A stretch of DNA of 19,635 bases, taken from NCBI GenBank assembly GCA_050247895.1, contig JBFWTJ010000026.1, forward strand, positions 1-19,635, given 5' to 3'. Each line of letters starts with the position of its first letter. The stretch's first letter is position 1. The notes beneath the pieces were generated by a model that was not told the origin of the DNA, did no database searches, and saw nothing but the letters and a program-made list of their open reading frames with translations. The position numbers were made by a program, and so were the translations under genes. The stretch comes from CAVPEW01 sp050247895 (GTDB lineage Bacteria; Actinomycetota; Acidimicrobiia; Acidimicrobiales; VFJN01). Below, piece after piece: positions 1-6,822 of this stretch.

Positions 1-158
1 CCGACCTGACCCCCGACCAGCCGGTCCGGGGCACGATCCACAAGCCCGACGGCTCCACCGTCGAGTTCACCACCACCCACACCTTCAGCGACGAGCAGAT
101 CGAGTGGTTCAAGGCGGGCAGCGCGCTCAACATCATCCGCCAGAAGCAGCTCGGCTGA
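1..158 (+). CDS. acn: Aconitate hydratase, C-terminal fragment (5' end outside window)
   Basis: The frame is open from base 3 to the TGA at 156-158 and encodes about 51 residues. The tail HTFSDEQIEWFKAGSALN resembles the extreme C-terminus of mitochondrial-type aconitases, which end on a swivel-domain segment of the form F(N/S)(D/E)xQIEWFxAGSALN. Aconitase interconverts citrate and isocitrate through an Fe-S cluster in the TCA cycle. The cluster cysteines and the start lie outside the window, so activity cannot be judged here. A citrate synthase gene lies about 4.2 kb downstream on the same strand, which fits a loosely clustered TCA neighbourhood. Family assignment rests on this short tail alone. 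Confidence 0.8.
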   Translation, partial: DLTPDQPVRGTIHKPDGSTVEFTTTHTFSDEQIEWFKAGSALNIIRQKQLG

Positions 159-192
159 CGGGCGCACCGCCCGACGTGCGATCCTTGCCCCC

Positions 193-1542
193 ATGCCGGG
201 GGGCCTGGATCCCGACGTGGCGGTCCGCATCGTCGAGAGCGCGGTCCACCCCTTCTGCCTGATCGACGAGTCCGGCACCATCACCTGGGCCGGGCCGGGC
301 ATCGAGCAGGTGGGTGGCTACCGCCCCGAGGAGCTCGTGGGCCGCTCGGTGCTCGACTTCGTCGCCGAGTCCGACCGGTCCCGGATCGCCGAGGCGCTGG
401 CTGCGATCCGGACCGGGCTCGACGGCGGTCCGCCCGAGGGCTGGGAGGCCGGTTCGCCCACCGTCGAGGTGCAGCTCGCCGACGGCGCGACGATCCGGGC
501 CCAGCTGTCGATCGCCACCGCGGCGCGCACCGGCCTGCGGGGCTTCGTGCTCCAGCTCCGCCGGGCCGACAGCGAGGACTTCCTCCACGGTGCCCTCGAG
601 GCCATGGCCGCCGATCGGCCCCTCGACGAGGTCCTGGCCCGCATGGCGGCCACGGCGGGCACCGACCTGCCCTGGCTGCGGACCTCGGTGGCCTGGGCCT
701 GGGACGGCGAGCGCTTCGCCCTCGCGGTCGGCACGTTCCCCGACGTGGGCCTCGACCGGGCCTGGGGCCGGGCGGTGCCCTGGGCCGACGCCGGGCCGGG
801 CGGCTTCCGCCACCGGGTCGACGAGTTGCCGGCCGAGATGGCCGCCGCGGCGCGGGAGGCGGGCGCCACCACCCTGTTCGCCCAGGCCCTGCGGCGCGAC
901 GGCGGCCCGGTCGGGCTGGTGGTCGGTTGGCACGTCGCGCCCTGGGAGATGACGGTCTTCACCGAAGCCGCGGTCGAGCGCACGGCCCACCTGGTCGAGC
1001 TGGCCCTCACCTGGGACGCCAGCCGCCACGCCCTGGCCGAGGCCGCGGCCCACGACCCTCTCACCGGGCTGCCCAACCGGCGGGCCTTCCTGTCCAGCCT
1101 GGAGGCGGCCACCTCCTCCACGGTGGCCCTGCTCTACCTGGACCTGGACGACTTCAAGCCGGTCAACGACGACCACGGGCACGACGTGGGCGACGCCGTC
1201 CTGGCCGTGACCGCGGCGCGGCTGCGGGCCGCGGTCCGACCGACCGACGTGGTGGCCCGCCTGGGCGGCGACGAGTTCGCCGTGCTGTGCCCGGCCACCG
1301 ACGCCGCCGCGGCGTGCGTCCTGGCCGGAAGGCTGTCGGAGGAGGTCCGCCGGCCCGTGGTCCTCGACGGCGTCGCGGTCGAGGTCGGGTTGAGCATCGG
1401 CATCGCGGTGACCGAGGCGGGCCACGTCGACCCCGACGACCTGGTCCGCCGGGCCGACGCCGCCCTGCGCAGGGCCAAGCGGGACGGCAAGGGCCGCTGG
1501 CGCGTCGACGGCACGACCGACCCCGACCGAGCCGAGGGCTGA
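193..1542 (+). CDS. PAS-GGDEF diguanylate cyclase
   Basis: This predicted soluble protein of 449 residues should make cyclic di-GMP from two GTP. Residues about 13-125 look like a PAS sensor (FCLIDESGTITWAGPGIEQV, then GYRPEELVGRS). Residues about 130-275 resemble a degenerate GAF-like sensory region, a weaker call. Residues about 285-438 are a GGDEF domain: DPLTGLPNRRAF, the metal-binding LDLDDFK, and an intact GGDEF at 358-362. R349-P-T-D352 lies exactly five residues before it, which is the canonical RxxD inhibitory site for product feedback. No EAL or HD-GYP domain and no membrane segment is visible. The ATG at 193 directly precedes the PAS domain. It has no clear Shine-Dalgarno; a GATCCT seven bases upstream is a weak -10 candidate for a leaderless message. 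Confidence 0.9.
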   Translation: MPGGLDPDVAVRIVESAVHPFCLIDESGTITWAGPGIEQVGGYRPEELVGRSVLDFVAESDRSRIAEALAAIRTGLDGGPPEGWEAGSPTVEVQLADGATIRAQLSIATAARTGLRGFVLQLRRADSEDFLHGALEAMAADRPLDEVLARMAATAGTDLPWLRTSVAWAWDGERFALAVGTFPDVGLDRAWGRAVPWADAGPGGFRHRVDELPAEMAAAAREAGATTLFAQALRRDGGPVGLVVGWHVAPWEMTVFTEAAVERTAHLVELALTWDASRHALAEAAAHDPLTGLPNRRAFLSSLEAATSSTVALLYLDLDDFKPVNDDHGHDVGDAVLAVTAARLRAAVRPTDVVARLGGDEFAVLCPATDAAAACVLAGRLSEEVRRPVVLDGVAVEVGLSIGIAVTEAGHVDPDDLVRRADAALRRAKRDGKGRWRVDGTTDPDRAEG

Positions 1543-1679
1543 CCGCCGACTGTCAAGGGCCCACGGCCGAAGGCTGACCGCCGGCTGTCGGCCAAGGGCT
1601 CACGGCTCACGGCCGGCACTGACCGGGCCGAGGGCTGACGGTGACGGCCGACAGCCGACGCCGGCCGACGGCTCACGGC
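1531..1679 (+). repeat. Decayed tandem repeat starting at the diguanylate cyclase stop codon
   Basis: Three imperfect copies can be aligned by eye at about 1531-1566, 1566-1605 and 1627-1679. Each starts GCCGA(G/A)GGCTGAC and ends in a CACGG-type segment. The first copy includes the last codons and the TGA of the upstream gene, so the array seems to have grown from the stop-codon region. Copies differ by substitutions and insertions. No coding potential is supported in the spacer. Confidence 0.5.
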
Positions 1680-1751
1680 GGAGTGCCCGGGCCGGCGTGC
1701 GGGGGCGGCGAGTCGGCCGGGGCTCGGCCGGCCAGGTCCGGGGCGCAATTG

Positions 1752-1784
1752 GAAGCGCCGGCCTTGGGGGTCGGCCGGCGCTTC
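1752..1784. terminator. Perfect 12-bp hairpin, possible terminator
   Basis: GAAGCGCCGGCC at 1752-1763 is the exact reverse complement of GGCCGGCGCTTC at 1773-1784, with a nine-base loop. It lies 210 bases after the diguanylate cyclase stop and 153 bases before the LysR start. No T-run follows on either strand, so it would be a non-canonical terminator, as is common in high-GC actinobacteria. It could equally be an mRNA-stabilising structure or a protein site. Confidence 0.45.
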
Positions 1785-1936
1785 TGGGATCGTGCGGGCC
1801 AGTGGGGGGAACCGGCCTCGGCACGCTGTGGAGGCGATCCATGGGGGATGGATGCTGCCTCGTTGTGGGTCGAAGTTAAACAACTGCAAGCAATCCGTCA
1901 AACAGTTCTTCTCGATGGGTGCCATCATGTCCGGCG
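1785..1936 (+). promoter_or_regulatory. AT-richer upstream region of the LysR-type gene
   Basis: From about 1860 to 1915 base composition drops sharply in G+C compared with everything around it, as expected for a promoter or operator. It contains an inverted pair AACTG (1882-1886) and CAGTT (1903-1907) separated by 16 bases. LysR-type proteins usually bind dyads upstream of their own or a divergent gene, so autoregulation is plausible. No convincing -35/-10 pair could be assigned, and no gene is seen in this stretch. Confidence 0.3.
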
Positions 1937-2851
1937 ATGGACCTCCGCCAGCTCACCGCCCTGTCCGCCGTGGCCGAGGCGGGCAGCTTCTCCGCCGCGG
2001 CCCGGGCCCTGCACACGGTCCAGTCCAACGTCTCCACCCACATCGCCCGCCTGGAGCAGGAGCTGGGCGTCACCCTGGTCGACCGCAGCAGCGGCTCGCT
2101 CACCGAGGAGGGCCGGGTCGTGGTCCGCCGGGCCCGCCACATCAGCCACGAGATCCAGGCCATCGAGGCCGACGTGGCCGCGCTGCGCGACGAGGTCACC
2201 GGCGATGTCCGCCTGGGCTGCATCGGCACCGTCGGCCGCTGGCTGGTCCCCCTGGTCCTGGAGCGCCTCGGCCGCGAGCACCCCAAGGTGCGCGCCGTGG
2301 TGATCGACGCCACGACCTCCTCGCTGGTGCCCCAACTCCTGGCCGACCGGCTCGACCTCGCCGTGGTCAACTTGCCCGTGCCCGAGCCCGAGGTGGCCAG
2401 CGAGCCCCTCTTCGAGGAGGACCGCCTGCTGATCGTGCCCTCCGACCACGCCCTGGCCGGCCGGGAGCGGGTCACCCTGGCCGAGCTGGGTGACCACGAG
2501 CTGCTGCTCGAGCCCCGGGGCACGTCCTTCCGCGACGAGCTCGACCTCGAGGCCGGCCGGGCCGGCGTGACCCTGCGGGCCAAGGCCGAGGTCGACGGGC
2601 TCCGGCTCATCGCGACCCTGGCCTTCCAGGGCTACGGCGCCGCCATCGTCCCGGCCACCGGCGCCCCCCGCTACCTCGAGACCGGCTGGGAGCGGGTCCA
2701 CGTCGACGGCCTCCAGCGCCGCAGCGTGGGCCTGGCCCGGCGCCGCCAGGCCCTGCTCTCGGCCCCCGGCCGGGCCGTGCGGGAGGTCGTGCGGGCCGTC
2801 GTGGCCGCCGAGGGGCCCCGCCTCGAGGGCGTCCACGCCGGAGCGCGGTAA
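1937..2851 (+). CDS. LysR-type transcriptional regulator
   Basis: The product of 304 residues has a typical LysR layout and length. A winged helix-turn-helix occupies residues 1-60 (MDLRQLTALSAVAEAGSF, then SAAARALHTVQSNVSTHI), followed by a linker helix and a periplasmic-binding-protein-like effector domain from about residue 90. The ATG at 1937 is preferred because LysR proteins characteristically begin M-D/E-L-R-Q-L. An in-frame GTG at 1919 would add six unconserved residues. No divergent partner gene is present: the upstream gene is on the same strand, and a carboxyltransferase gene follows 82 bases downstream. Target genes and inducer cannot be told from sequence. Regulation of the adjacent acyl-CoA carboxylase subunit is a reasonable guess only. 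Confidence 0.9.
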   Translation: MDLRQLTALSAVAEAGSFSAAARALHTVQSNVSTHIARLEQELGVTLVDRSSGSLTEEGRVVVRRARHISHEIQAIEADVAALRDEVTGDVRLGCIGTVGRWLVPLVLERLGREHPKVRAVVIDATTSSLVPQLLADRLDLAVVNLPVPEPEVASEPLFEEDRLLIVPSDHALAGRERVTLAELGDHELLLEPRGTSFRDELDLEAGRAGVTLRAKAEVDGLRLIATLAFQGYGAAIVPATGAPRYLETGWERVHVDGLQRRSVGLARRRQALLSAPGRAVREVVRAVVAAEGPRLEGVHAGAR

Positions 2852-2933
2852 CGGGTCCGCCCCGGGAGAGGTCGCACCGGCGAAGCTGGTGCCGCGCCGG
2901 GGATCCCACCCGGCGCCCGACCCGAGAGCCGCC

Positions 2934-4292
2934 GTGACCACGACCACCGTCCCGCCCGTCCCCGTCTCCGCCCGCCACCCCGGCTCGCTCGAGGCCCGCC
3001 TCGTCGACCTGGCCGGTCGCCGGGTGGTGCTGGTCGAGGTGGCCGGCGAGCGCCGGCGGGGCGCGCTGACCGAGGCCGACGGGCACACCTGGGCCGAGGC
3101 CGCCGACCACGCACTGGCCGCGGGCCTGCCCCTGGTCGCGGTGATCTCCTCGTCGGGCGCCGACGTCCACGAGGGCGTCGCCGCGCTCCACGGCTGGGGC
3201 ACCGCGGCCCGGGCCCTCTCGCGCTGCTCGGGCCGGGTGCCGGTGCTGATGGCGGCCACGGGGCCCATCGTGTCGGGCCCGGCCCTGCTGCTCGGCCTGG
3301 CCGACCAGGTCGTGCTGACCGACGACGCCCACGCCTTCGTCAGCGGCCCCCGCATGGTCGAGACCTTCACCGGCGAGGTCCTGGGCATCGACGACCTCGG
3401 CGGCGCCGGCGTGCACGCGGCGAGCACCGGCCTGGCCGCGCTCGTCGTGCCCGACCGCGACGCCGCGCTGGCCGCCCTGTCGGACATCCTCGCCTACCTG
3501 CCCGACAACACCGACGAGCTCCCCCCGACCTGGTGGACCGACGACCCCGTCGACCGGCCCACCCCCGAGGCCGGCGAGTGCCTCCCGGCCTCGGCCACCG
3601 GCGGCTACGACGTGCGCGACGTGGCCCGGGCGGTGGTCGACGACGGCGAGCTGCTCGAGCTGCGGGCCCGGTGGGCGCCCAACCTGGTCACCGCCCTGGC
3701 CACCATCGGCGGCCAGCCCGTGGGCATCGTGGCCAACCAGCCCGTGGCCATCGCCGGCACCCTCGACATCCCCGCCTCGCAGAAGGGCGCCCGGTTCGTG
3801 TCGTTCTGCGACTCGATGAACCTGCCCCTGCTCACCCTGATCGACACGCCGGGCTTCTACCCGGGCAAGGACCTCGAGTGGCGGGGGATGATCCGCAAGG
3901 GCGCCCAGCTCGCCTTCGCCTACGCCCGGGCCACCGTGCCCCGGGTCGCGGTCGTGCTCCGCAAGGCCTACGGCGGCGCCTACATCGTCATGGACTGCCG
4001 CACGATGGGCAGCGACTGCTACATGGCGTGGCCCTCGGCCGAGATCGCGGTCATGGGCGCCAAGGGCGCGGTCGAGATCCTGCACCGCCGCGAACCGCCC
4101 GAGCGGCGGGCCGAGCTGGAGCAGCAGTACGAGGACCGCTTCCTCAACCCGTACGTCGCGGCCGACCGCGGATCGGTCGACGCGGTCATCCGGCCGGACC
4201 AGACCCGGGCCGAGGTGGCAGCCACCTTCGACCTGCTCCGGGCCAAGCGGGAGAGGCTGCGGCCCCGCAAGCACGACAACTTCCCCCTCTGA
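2934..4292 (+). CDS. Acyl-CoA carboxylase carboxyltransferase (beta-type) subunit
   Basis: This subunit of 452 residues should transfer CO2 from carboxybiotin to an acyl-CoA such as acetyl- or propionyl-CoA. The C-terminal crotonase-fold half is clearly recognisable: LPLLTLIDTPGFYPGKD, RKAYGGAYIVM (oxyanion-hole glycines), and AWPSAEIAVMGAKGAVEIL. The N-terminal half is more diverged and compact. It keeps an ATGPIVSGPALL segment in the oxyanion-hole region but lacks the KLTARERI-type opening of standard PccB/AccD proteins. No biotin carboxylase or biotin carrier gene is in the window, so its partners are elsewhere. The start is uncertain: GTG 2934 is chosen because the extra 15 residues from GTG 2889 look non-conserved; neither has a well-placed Shine-Dalgarno. 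Confidence 0.85.
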   Translation: MTTTTVPPVPVSARHPGSLEARLVDLAGRRVVLVEVAGERRRGALTEADGHTWAEAADHALAAGLPLVAVISSSGADVHEGVAALHGWGTAARALSRCSGRVPVLMAATGPIVSGPALLLGLADQVVLTDDAHAFVSGPRMVETFTGEVLGIDDLGGAGVHAASTGLAALVVPDRDAALAALSDILAYLPDNTDELPPTWWTDDPVDRPTPEAGECLPASATGGYDVRDVARAVVDDGELLELRARWAPNLVTALATIGGQPVGIVANQPVAIAGTLDIPASQKGARFVSFCDSMNLPLLTLIDTPGFYPGKDLEWRGMIRKGAQLAFAYARATVPRVAVVLRKAYGGAYIVMDCRTMGSDCYMAWPSAEIAVMGAKGAVEILHRREPPERRAELEQQYEDRFLNPYVAADRGSVDAVIRPDQTRAEVAATFDLLRAKRERLRPRKHDNFPL

Positions 4293-4321
4293 GGCCGGGA
4301 AGGGCGCCCTCCCCCAGCCGC

Positions 4322-4369
4322 TAGCCTCGCGGGCGTCGACCAACCGCGGGGGACCGATCCGGGAGAGGG
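4322..4369 (+). promoter_or_regulatory. Candidate -10 box and Shine-Dalgarno for citrate synthase
   Basis: TAGCCT at 4322-4327 fits the actinobacterial TANNNT -10 pattern and would start a transcript near 4334. GGGAGAGGG at about 4361-4369 is a good purine-rich ribosome binding site ending four bases before the GTG at 4373. No clear -35 is visible. This supports separate transcription of the citrate synthase gene and fixes its start. Confidence 0.4.
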
Positions 4370-4372
4370 CGC

Positions 4373-5641
4373 GTGGCCGAGAGCATCACGATCACCGACA
4401 ACCGCAGTGGGGAGTCCGTAGAGATCCCGATCGCCGACGGGGGGGTCGACGCGGCGGAGTTCCGCAAGCTCCTGCCCGGGGTCTGGTTCTACGACCCGGC
4501 GCTGATGACCACCGCGGCGACCTCGAGCGCCATCACCGAGCTCGACGGCGAGAACGGGATCCTGCGCTACCGGGGCTACCCCATCGAGCAGCTGGCCGAG
4601 GACTCGACCTACCTGGAGGTCGCCTACCTGCTCATCAACGGCGAGCTGCCCAGCGCCGACGCCTACTCCTCCTGGGTCCACGACATCACGTACCACACGT
4701 TCATCCACGAGAACGTGCGCAAGCGGTTCCTGGAGGGCTTCCACTACGACGCCCACCCCATGGGGATGCTGGTGTCGGCCACCGCGGCCCTGTCGACCTT
4801 CTACCTCGACGCCAAGGACATCCACGACCCCGAGGTCCGCTACCGCCAGATCGTGCGGCTCATCGCCAAGATGCCCACGCTGGCCGCCGCGTGCCACCGC
4901 TTCAGCGTCGGCATGCCCTTCGTCTACCCCGACAACAGCCTCGACTTCTGCGCCAACTTCCTGTCGATGCTCTGGAAGGTGGCCGAGCCCCGCTACGAGG
5001 CCGACCCCGCCCTGTCCAAGGCCCTCGAGGTCCTGTTCATCCTCCACGCCGACCACGAGCAGAACTGCGGCACCACCGCCATGCGCACGGTCGGCTCGGC
5101 CCACGCCGACCCCTACTCGGCCACCGCGGCCGCCGCGGCCGCCCTCTACGGCCCCCGCCACGGCGGCGCCAACGAGGCCGTGATCAAGATGCTGAGCGAG
5201 ATCGGCACGATCGACCGGGTCGACGACTTCATCGCCGCGGTCAAGCGGGGCGAGGGCAAGCTCCAGGGCTTCGGCCACCGCGTCTACAAGAGCTACGACC
5301 CCCGGGCGAAGATCATCAAGCGGACCGCCGACGAGGTCTTCGCCGTGACCGGCAAGAACCCCCTCCTCGACATCGCGCTCAAGCTCGAGGAGACGGCGCT
5401 CTCCGACGAGTACTTCACGTCCCGGCGGCTGTACCCCAACGTCGACTTCTACTCCGGGCTCATCTACCAGGCCATGGGCTTCCCGACCGAGATGTTCACG
5501 GTGCTGTTCGCCATCCCCCGCACGGCGGGGTGGCTGGCCCACTGGGTCGAGCTGCTCGAGCAGGACCAGAAGATCGTCCGGCCCCGCCAGCTCTACACCG
5601 GCGTGCCGGTGCGGGACTACGTCCCGATGGCCCAGCGGTAG
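4373..5641 (+). CDS. gltA: Citrate synthase (type II, GltA-like)
   Basis: The product of 422 residues condenses oxaloacetate and acetyl-CoA to citrate, the entry step of the TCA cycle. The three catalytic residues are in conserved blocks: H263 in YGPRHGGANEAV, H302 in GFGHRVYKSYDPRAK, and D358 in YPNVDFYSG. HADHEQNCGTTAMRTVGS (225-242) and FAIPRTAGWLAHW are also family hallmarks. The N-terminal extension of about 45 residues before the LPGVWFYDPAL block, and the overall length, match hexameric type II enzymes rather than the shorter type I forms. The GTG start has a strong ribosome binding site. The terminus of an aconitase gene lies upstream on the same strand, and an acyl-CoA dehydrogenase gene follows after 31 bases. 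Confidence 0.97.
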   Translation: MAESITITDNRSGESVEIPIADGGVDAAEFRKLLPGVWFYDPALMTTAATSSAITELDGENGILRYRGYPIEQLAEDSTYLEVAYLLINGELPSADAYSSWVHDITYHTFIHENVRKRFLEGFHYDAHPMGMLVSATAALSTFYLDAKDIHDPEVRYRQIVRLIAKMPTLAAACHRFSVGMPFVYPDNSLDFCANFLSMLWKVAEPRYEADPALSKALEVLFILHADHEQNCGTTAMRTVGSAHADPYSATAAAAAALYGPRHGGANEAVIKMLSEIGTIDRVDDFIAAVKRGEGKLQGFGHRVYKSYDPRAKIIKRTADEVFAVTGKNPLLDIALKLEETALSDEYFTSRRLYPNVDFYSGLIYQAMGFPTEMFTVLFAIPRTAGWLAHWVELLEQDQKIVRPRQLYTGVPVRDYVPMAQR

Positions 5642-5659
5642 CCCGCCGGCGCCGGTCGC

Positions 5660-5665
5660 TACTGT
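5660..5665 (+). promoter_or_regulatory. Candidate -10 box for a leaderless acyl-CoA dehydrogenase mRNA
   Basis: TACTGT matches TANNNT and lies seven bases before the GTG at 5673, so transcription would begin at or next to the start codon. No Shine-Dalgarno is present in the 31-base gap after citrate synthase, which agrees with leaderless translation. No -35 is evident. Confidence 0.4.
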
Positions 5666-5672
5666 CCGGCGG

Positions 5673-6785
5673 GTGGACCTGAGCCTGCCGGGGGACCTGC
5701 TCGACCTGCACCACGAGGCGCTCGCCCTCGGCCGCGGGTGGGCCGAGCGGTCCGAGGTGCCCGAGGACAGCTGGATCGTCGGCCACGACGCCGAGATCGC
5801 CCGGCGCCTGGCCGAGCGGGGGTGGCTGGGGATGACCTGGCCCACCGAGGTCGGCGGCGGCGGCCGGCCGCCCCTGGAGCGGGCCGTGGTGTTCGAGGCG
5901 CTCCTGTCGGCCGGCGCGCCCGTCGCCGCGGCTTGGTTCGCCGACCGCCAGATCGGGCCCACGCTGCTCCAGTTCGGGACCCCCGACCAGCAGGCCCGCT
6001 TCCTGCCCGGGATCCTGGCCGGCACCGACATGTGGTGCATCGGCATGAGCGAGCCCGACGCCGGCTCGAACGTGGCCGGCATCGCCACCCGGGCCGTGCC
6101 CGACGGCGACGGCTGGGTGGTGAGCGGCCAGAAGGTGTGGACCAGCGGGGCGGCCCACGGCGACTGGTGCTACCTGATCGTGCGGACCGACCCCGACGCG
6201 CCGGCCCACCGCGGCCTGTCCGAGCTCCTGGTCGACCTGCACGCCCCCGGGGTCACCGTGGAGCCCATCACCGACGCCACCGGCAACCGCCACTTCTGCG
6301 AGGTGTTCCTCGACGAGGTCCGGGTGCCGGGCGAGAACCTCGTCGGCCGGCTCAACGGCAGCTTCGGCCAGGTCATGCGCCAGATGGAGCACGAGCGGGG
6401 CGGCATCGACCGCCTGGTGTCGAACCGGCGGCTCTACGAGGACGTCCTGGCCCTGGCCGACACGACCGACCCCCTGGTGCGCCAGGAGGTGGCCGCCCTC
6501 GAGACCGGCTACCGGATCGGCCGGCTGCTGGTCCTGCGCGAGGTCCTCGGCCAGGCCCCGGCCAGCTTCTCGGCCGCGACCAAGACCTTCTGCACCGAGC
6601 ACGAGCAGCGGGTCGCGGCCTTCTGCGCCCGGGTCCTGGGGCCCCGGGCCACCCTGGCCGAGCCCGGCCTGGCCTTCCGGGTGGCCCGCAACGTCTGCTA
6701 CTCGCCCGCCTACACGATCATGGGCGGCACCACCCAGATCCTGCGCAACGTCCTGGGCGACCGGGTCCTGGGCCTCCCCCGCTAG
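5673..6785 (+). CDS. Acyl-CoA dehydrogenase family protein
   Basis: The product of 370 residues is a flavin-dependent enzyme expected to desaturate an acyl-CoA at alpha-beta, passing electrons to ETF. CIGMSEPDAGSN (122-133) and VSGQKVWTSGA (150-160) are the FAD/substrate-binding blocks, and the C-terminal signature is YTIMGGTTQILRNVLGDRVLG. The position equivalent to the catalytic glutamate of medium-chain enzymes (the E of YEGT) is Gly351. E241 in MEHERGG aligns by eye with the helix-G glutamate used by isovaleryl- and long-chain-type enzymes, so activity may be retained. Substrate cannot be assigned. Alternatively it is the non-catalytic half of a heteromeric FadE pair, though no partner gene is in the window. 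Confidence 0.88.
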   Translation: MDLSLPGDLLDLHHEALALGRGWAERSEVPEDSWIVGHDAEIARRLAERGWLGMTWPTEVGGGGRPPLERAVVFEALLSAGAPVAAAWFADRQIGPTLLQFGTPDQQARFLPGILAGTDMWCIGMSEPDAGSNVAGIATRAVPDGDGWVVSGQKVWTSGAAHGDWCYLIVRTDPDAPAHRGLSELLVDLHAPGVTVEPITDATGNRHFCEVFLDEVRVPGENLVGRLNGSFGQVMRQMEHERGGIDRLVSNRRLYEDVLALADTTDPLVRQEVAALETGYRIGRLLVLREVLGQAPASFSAATKTFCTEHEQRVAAFCARVLGPRATLAEPGLAFRVARNVCYSPAYTIMGGTTQILRNVLGDRVLGLPR

Positions 6786-6788
6786 CGG

Positions 6789-6816
6789 CGCGCCCGCCGG
6801 GGAGCCCCCTGGCGCG
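6789..6816. terminator. Hairpin between convergent genes, candidate bidirectional terminator
   Basis: The 37-base gap between two convergent stop codons contains CGCGCC (6789-6794) pairing with GGCGCG (6811-6816), and inside it GGGG (6799-6802) pairing with CCCC (6805-6808). No T-run follows. Location between tail-to-tail genes supports termination in both directions. Confidence 0.45.
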
Positions 6817-6822
6817 GCCCGC

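Noticed and set aside
133..1425. Long open frame on the - strand antisense to the diguanylate cyclase
   Set aside because: It is a high-GC shadow: the product is low-complexity Gly/Arg/His-rich with no recognisable family, while the + strand frame has complete PAS and GGDEF motifs.
1641..2303. + strand open frame running from the spacer into the LysR gene in another frame
   Set aside because: It is Arg/Pro/Ser-rich without motifs, crosses the hairpin and promoter-like region, and overlaps a well-supported LysR gene.
2877..2900. Small inverted repeat CCGGCG/CGCCGG before the carboxyltransferase
   Set aside because: Six-base GC-only stems are expected by chance at this base composition, and nothing else supports a terminator.
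2607..4343. Long - strand open frame over the carboxyltransferase gene
   Set aside because: The composition is typical of antisense shadow translation and no domain is seen; the opposite strand encodes clear carboxyltransferase motifs.
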